Source of the DNA: Mycolicibacterium elephantis DSM 44368
GTDB lineage: Bacteria > Actinomycetota > Actinomycetes > Mycobacteriales > Mycobacteriaceae
Length of the DNA: 64,000 nucleotides
Direction: 5' to 3'
Assembly: GCF_004014805.1 (NCBI RefSeq)
Contig: NZ_ATDN01000008.1
Coordinates: 1-64,000, forward strand
This document shows positions 60,213 through 64,000 of this stretch, piece after piece; the first letter of the stretch is position 1, and each line of letters opens with the position of its first letter. The position numbers were made by a program, and so were the translations under genes. The notes under the pieces are model-generated. The model was not told where the DNA came from, did no database searches, and saw only the letters and a program-made list of their open reading frames with translations.

Positions 60213-63200
60213 TTACGCCGGTTCGCCGCCGGGGCCGGCCGCGGAGCCTTCGCTGACCGAGCTGTCGGCATCCAACAGCCGGCTCAAGCGCCGTACGGTC
60301 GGCGCCTCCAACAGCGTCGGCACGGTGAGATGGGTGCCGAGGGCCGTGTTGATCGCGGCGACCGCCCGCATGGCCGCAAGCGAGTCCCCGCCCAGCTCGA
60401 AGAACGACTCATCGACCCCGACGCGGTCAACGCCGAGCACCTGGGCGTAGATGCCGGCCAGGATCTGCTCGACCAGTGTGGACGGGGCGCTGTAGGCGCC
60501 GCCGTTGTCGTGACCGGTTGGGGGCGCCGGGGCGGGCGGCTGGGCCAACAGTGTCCGCTTGCTCCACCTTTCGAGCCAGGACCGCTTGCCGGCGTTGAGC
60601 ACATCCATCGACAGGAGCCGGCGGTTCGGGTGACCGGACATCGCGACCAGCACCTGCGTGAACCGCTCCATCAGCGCTTCGATGCCCGCCGCGTCGAACA
60701 CGTCGGTGTCGAATTGCACGCGTAGCTCGAGTTCGCGGCCCGGTCCGGCCTGCACCGAGAGCGGGTAGTGGTAGAAGTCCCGGCTGGTGAATCCGGTGAT
60801 GGCCAACCCGTCGACGGCGGGCGGGGTGCCCGTGTCGGTCGGATAGTTCTCGTACACGAAGACGGTGTCGAAAAGCCTTTCCTGGCCGGTGATGCGGTGG
60901 ATGTCGCTGAGCGCCAGGTGCTGATGGTCGAGCGTGTTGTTGTGGGCGTTCTGCAGCTGATCCAACAAGTCGGACGCGGTGGTGTGCGGCGTGATGGTCG
61001 CGCGCACCGGCACCGTGTTGATCAGCAGGCCCACCATCGATTCCGCGCCGAGCACCTCTGGTGGGCGGCCCGACACGACGGTGCCGAACGCGACATCATG
61101 CTGGTCGGTCAGCGAGGCGAGCAGAACCGCCCATGCGGCCTGCAACACGATGTTGACGGTGGTGCGGTGGGAACGCGCCAGCTTGCTGATCGCGCGCGTG
61201 GTCTTCGCGGGCACCCGGAACACCTCGACGCTTCGCCGCGCGAACCCGAGCTTCTGCGGCGGGCCGACGAGGATCGGTGTTTGGAAGTCGGCGAACAGCT
61301 CACGCCAGGCGGCCTGTGCCGCAGCGTGATCCCGCTCGGCGAGCCAGGTCATGAAGCTGCGGTAGGGCGAGGCCGCGGGGAGCCGGTGGCCGTGGTAGCC
61401 GGCGAAGATCTCCTGCATCAGGATCGGCATCGACCAGCCGTCGAGCACGATGTGGTGGTTGGTCAGCACGAACCGGTGCCGGTCCGGTGCGATGCGGATG
61501 AGCGCCACCCGGAAGGGTGGCTGCTCGACGAGGTCGCACACCGCGGCGCGTTCGTCGGCGCAGATCCGCTCGATCTGCTCGTCGATCCCGAAATCGGCGT
61601 CGCCGCCGTCCAATTCGACATATCGCCACGGCGCGACGGGGTCGGCGGGAATCAGCTGCACCGGTTCCTCGAACTGCGGGCAGAACCGGGCGGCCAGGTG
61701 CGGGTGGCGGGTGACCACGGTCTGCACGGCGTCGCGCAGACGGTGCGCGTCGAGCGGACCGCTCAACGCGATGTCCAGTTGCACCGCATACACGTCGTCG
61801 CCGGAGGACTTCGCGACGCTGGCGTGGTAGAGCAATCCCTGCTGTAAGGGCGTCAACGGCAGCACATCGGCGATCGGGGACTGCCGGTGCAGTTCGTCGA
61901 GCTGCTGCTGGCTCATCCGCAGCGGCGCGATGTCCGACGGCGTCAACCCGCCTCCCCCGCGCCGGACATGCGCGCAGATCCCGGCCAGAGCGTCGAACCA
62001 CAACCGGCTGATCCGCGTGACCGCGGTACGGTCCAGCGCCGACTGCGCCCACGTCCAGGTGGCGTTCAGATGAGGGCCGGTGTCGGTGTCGACGGTGGCC
62101 GCGTTGAGTTCGACGGTGTGCATCAGCGAGATCGGCATCGCCGCCGCCCCGGCCGTCAACGACAGTCCCTCTTGGCTGAACCGCCACACATCACCGGATG
62201 CGTAGGCCGCCGGGGCGCCAAGGCGCCCAAGGTAGTTGAAGCCGATCACCGGGTCGGTCCCGGCCAGATCCGCATCGGGGTTCAGGTAGCGCAGCAGACC
62301 GTAGGTCAGCCCGTCGGGCAAGGCGCGCAGCTGTTCCTTGGCGTCCTTGATCACCGCGCCCAGCGCCGCGTCGCCGGCCACCACCTGCGTCCAGCGCAAC
62401 CCGCCCAGGGTCAAGCCCACCGGGTACTTGGCCGTGAACCAACCCACCGTGCGTGACAGGTCGATATGTCGACCCGCCGCTGCGGCGGTCTCGGCCAACT
62501 CCTCGTCCCGGCCGTGCCCCTCGACGTCGATCGCGATCGGCGCACCGTCGGTCCCCAGGTATTGCGCCCACGCCAACGCGAAAGCGATTAGCAGGATTTC
62601 ATGCACCGCGGCGTGGAATGCCGCGGGCACCTCGCCGAGCAGCATGTGGGTGGTCTCGGCATCCAGCAGCTCGGTCAGGTATCCGGCCGTGGCGAACGTG
62701 TCGACCGCGGGTTGCGGTGCGGGCAGCGCGGCGGGAATCGCGGCCACCCGCCGCCAGGTGTCCGCATGGGCGACGACCTGCGGATCACGGGCATGGTCGG
62801 CCAGGATCTCTGCCCACCGGGCGAACGACGTCCCGGCCGGCGGCAACAGCACGGGCTGTCCGCCGCGATGCTGTGTCAACGCGATGTTGAGGTCTTCCAA
62901 CACGATTCGCCACGAGACACCGTCGACGGCCAGGTGGTGGATGATCAGCGCCAGTTGCCCGGTGGACGTCACCCACAGCGCGCTGACCATCACGCCCTCG
63001 GCGGGGTTCAACCGCGACCGCGCGGCCACCAGCGCCTCGTCGGTCAACACGCCCACCGACTGCAGCCGGCTGCGCGCGTCGACCGAATCCGGTTCCGGCA
63101 CGGTCAACTTCCAGCCGCCCGCGCCGTCGCCCTCGGCACGCAGCCGCAGCATCGCGTGCCGATCCAGCAGCGCCTGCAGCAGCACCACCACGTCGTCATC

Positions 63201-64000
63201 GGTCACCCCGCTGGGGGCCTGCAACAACACTGTCTGGTTGAACTCGTCGATCGAACCCTCAGCGCCCTTGAGCCACTGCATGATCGGGGTGGCGATCACG
63301 GGGCCGACGCCGTCGTCGCTTTCGCTGTCGGAGTCGTCGGCGAACCTGACCACCCGGGCCAGCCTGGCCACGGTCTGCTGGACGAAGATGTCCCGTGGGC
63401 GACCGACCAGGCCGGCCGCATGCCCGCGCATGATCACCTGGATGGCTGAGATGCTGTCGCCGCCCAGGTCGAAGAACGAGTCGTCGACGCCGACCCGCTC
63501 CAGGCCGAGCACCTCGGCGTAGATGCGGGCCAGGGTTTCCTCGACGGGATTGGCCGGGGCGCGGTAATGGTCGACGTCGGCGTATTCCGGCGCCGGCAGG
63601 GCGCGGACGTCCAGCTTGCCGTTGACCGTCAGCGGCAGCGCATCCAGCGACACCACCGCGGCGGGCACCATGTAGGCCGGCAGCCGCTCGGCAAGTTGGG
63701 CCCGCAGCCCCGCCGGGTCGTCGATCCCGGTGACATATCCCACCAGTCGCTTGTCGCCGGGCCGGTCCTCGCGGGCGATCACCACCGCCTGCTGCACGCC
63801 GTCCAGTTGCGCCAGCGCGGCCTGGATCTCGCCGAGCTCGATGCGGTAGCCGCGGATCTTGACCTGCTCGTCGGCGCGCCCCAGATATCTCAGCTCGCCG
63901 TCGGCGCCCCAACACACCAAATCCCCGGTGCGATACATCCGTTGCCCCGGCGCCTCTGCGGCCCCGAACGGGCACGCCACGAACCGCGACGCGGTCAAGC
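60213..64000 (-). CDS. Nonribosomal peptide synthetase, C-terminal part (5' end beyond window)
   Basis: The visible 1,261 residues hold the end of an adenylation domain ([36 protein letters not shown], core Lys in TVNGKLD at about 129). A carrier domain follows (LGGDS, Ser about 182), then an epimerization domain (about 236-680; [38 protein letters not shown]). Next is a condensation domain of the type after epimerases (about 711-1145; [21 protein letters not shown]). A last carrier domain (about 1173-1243; ELGGDS, Ser 1206) ends the protein. Only about 27 residues separate the final condensation and carrier domains; the expected adenylation domain of about 500 residues is missing. There is also no thioesterase or reductase. 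The product is not identifiable from this part. Confidence 0.95.
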   Translation of the reverse strand, partial: LTASRFVACPFGAAEAPGQRMYRTGDLVCWGADGELRYLGRADEQVKIRGYRIELGEIQAALAQLDGVQQAVVIAREDRPGDKRLVGYVTGIDDPAGLRAQLAERLPAYMVPAAVVSLDALPLTVNGKLDVRALPAPEYADVDHYRAPANPVEETLARIYAEVLGLERVGVDDSFFDLGGDSISAIQVIMRGHAAGLVGRPRDIFVQQTVARLARVVRFADDSDSESDDGVGPVIATPIMQWLKGAEGSIDEFNQTVLLQAPSGVTDDDVVVLLQALLDRHAMLRLRAEGDGAGGWKLTVPEPDSVDARSRLQSVGVLTDEALVAARSRLNPAEGVMVSALWVTSTGQLALIIHHLAVDGVSWRIVLEDLNIALTQHRGGQPVLLPPAGTSFARWAEILADHARDPQVVAHADTWRRVAAIPAALPAPQPAVDTFATAGYLTELLDAETTHMLLGEVPAAFHAAVHEILLIAFALAWAQYLGTDGAPIAIDVEGHGRDEELAETAAAAGRHIDLSRTVGWFTAKYPVGLTLGGLRWTQVVAGDAALGAVIKDAKEQLRALPDGLTYGLLRYLNPDADLAGTDPVIGFNYLGRLGAPAAYASGDVWRFSQEGLSLTAGAAAMPISLMHTVELNAATVDTDTGPHLNATWTWAQSALDRTAVTRISRLWFDALAGICAHVRRGGGGLTPSDIAPLRMSQQQLDELHRQSPIADVLPLTPLQQGLLYHASVAKSSGDDVYAVQLDIALSGPLDAHRLRDAVQTVVTRHPHLAARFCPQFEEPVQLIPADPVAPWRYVELDGGDADFGIDEQIERICADERAAVCDLVEQPPFRVALIRIAPDRHRFVLTNHHIVLDGWSMPILMQEIFAGYHGHRLPAASPYRSFMTWLAERDHAAAQAAWRELFADFQTPILVGPPQKLGFARRSVEVFRVPAKTTRAISKLARSHRTTVNIVLQAAWAVLLASLTDQHDVAFGTVVSGRPPEVLGAESMVGLLINTVPVRATITPHTTASDLLDQLQNAHNNTLDHQHLALSDIHRITGQERLFDTVFVYENYPTDTGTPPAVDGLAITGFTSRDFYHYPLSVQAGPGRELELRVQFDTDVFDAAGIEALMERFTQVLVAMSGHPNRRLLSMDVLNAGKRSWLERWSKRTLLAQPPAPAPPTGHDNGGAYSAPSTLVEQILAGIYAQVLGVDRVGVDESFFELGGDSLAAMRAVAAINTALGTHLTVPTLLEAPTVRRLSRLLDADSSVSEGSAAGPGGEPA

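Overview
The window is high-GC actinobacterial DNA, and its gene order matches the chromosome of a mycobacterium. In the M. tuberculosis naming I recall, the backbone runs in one direction from ssrA/smpB/ftsX/ftsE (about Rv3100c-Rv3102c) through prfB, fprA, hisN, fadE24 and fadE23. It continues through a response-regulator-like gene (Rv3143 type) and nuoA-nuoN (Rv3145-Rv3158), and ends at an Rv3167c-Rv3171c-like block. An antigen 85 mycolyltransferase, an F420-type nitroreductase-like protein and MbtM confirm a mycolic-acid-bearing mycobacterium. The many accessory TetR/acyl-CoA/oxygenase genes suggest an environmental, fast-growing type (Mycolicibacterium-like). Ortholog names rest on memory of the families and on synteny, not on a database search.

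Region by region. 1-3073 is an accessory segment beside the tmRNA gene. It holds a DUF222/13E12 protein start under a LexA box, a transposase scrap, a second copy of the tmRNA promoter/5' end, a TetR-diiron-membrane-protein operon, and the tail of a tyrosine integrase abutting the tmRNA 3' end. 3074-12196 is housekeeping, mostly on the minus strand: ssrA, a P1 peptidase, a mycothiol-dependent isomerase-like protein, smpB, ftsX, ftsE, a Thr/Pro-rich membrane protein, an MscS channel and prfB, with fprA divergent. 12220-19433 holds hisN, the paired acyl-CoA dehydrogenases FadE24/FadE23, an antigen 85 gene, and a TetR gene followed by a group D flavin monooxygenase and a DUF385 protein.

19460-27180 is a long, tightly overlapping plus-strand catabolic cluster: homogentisate-dioxygenase-like cupin, alpha/beta hydrolase, family III CoA transferase, HMG-CoA-lyase-like aldolase, TetR, acyl-CoA dehydrogenase, phosphotransferase and DUF6285. 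A strong palindrome stands at its head. 27230-29268 holds a methyltransferase behind a MerR/SoxR-type promoter, a SnoaL-like protein, a YceI protein and a degenerate receiver. 29434-44841 is the complete 14-gene NADH dehydrogenase I operon, with almost every junction overlapping.

44918-57666 is a mosaic of short TetR-linked units for lipid and xenobiotic metabolism: two flavin monooxygenases, enoyl-CoA hydratase, a PIG-L deacetylase, an Rv3168-like kinase, an LLM oxidoreductase, AofH, an alpha/beta hydrolase and a quinone reductase. 57768-64000 holds mbtM, an isoprenylcysteine-methyltransferase-like membrane protein, and the 3' end of an NRPS gene. The last NRPS module has a condensation and a carrier domain but no adenylation domain.

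Two genome-wide habits are visible here. Neighbouring genes are coupled by 4-nt start/stop overlaps, and operon ends are marked by long, nearly perfect intergenic stem-loops. The best leads for new biology are the homogentisate-dioxygenase-like/CoA-transferase/HMGL-like cluster, the adenylation-less terminal NRPS module beside mbtM, and the duplicated tmRNA 5' end.
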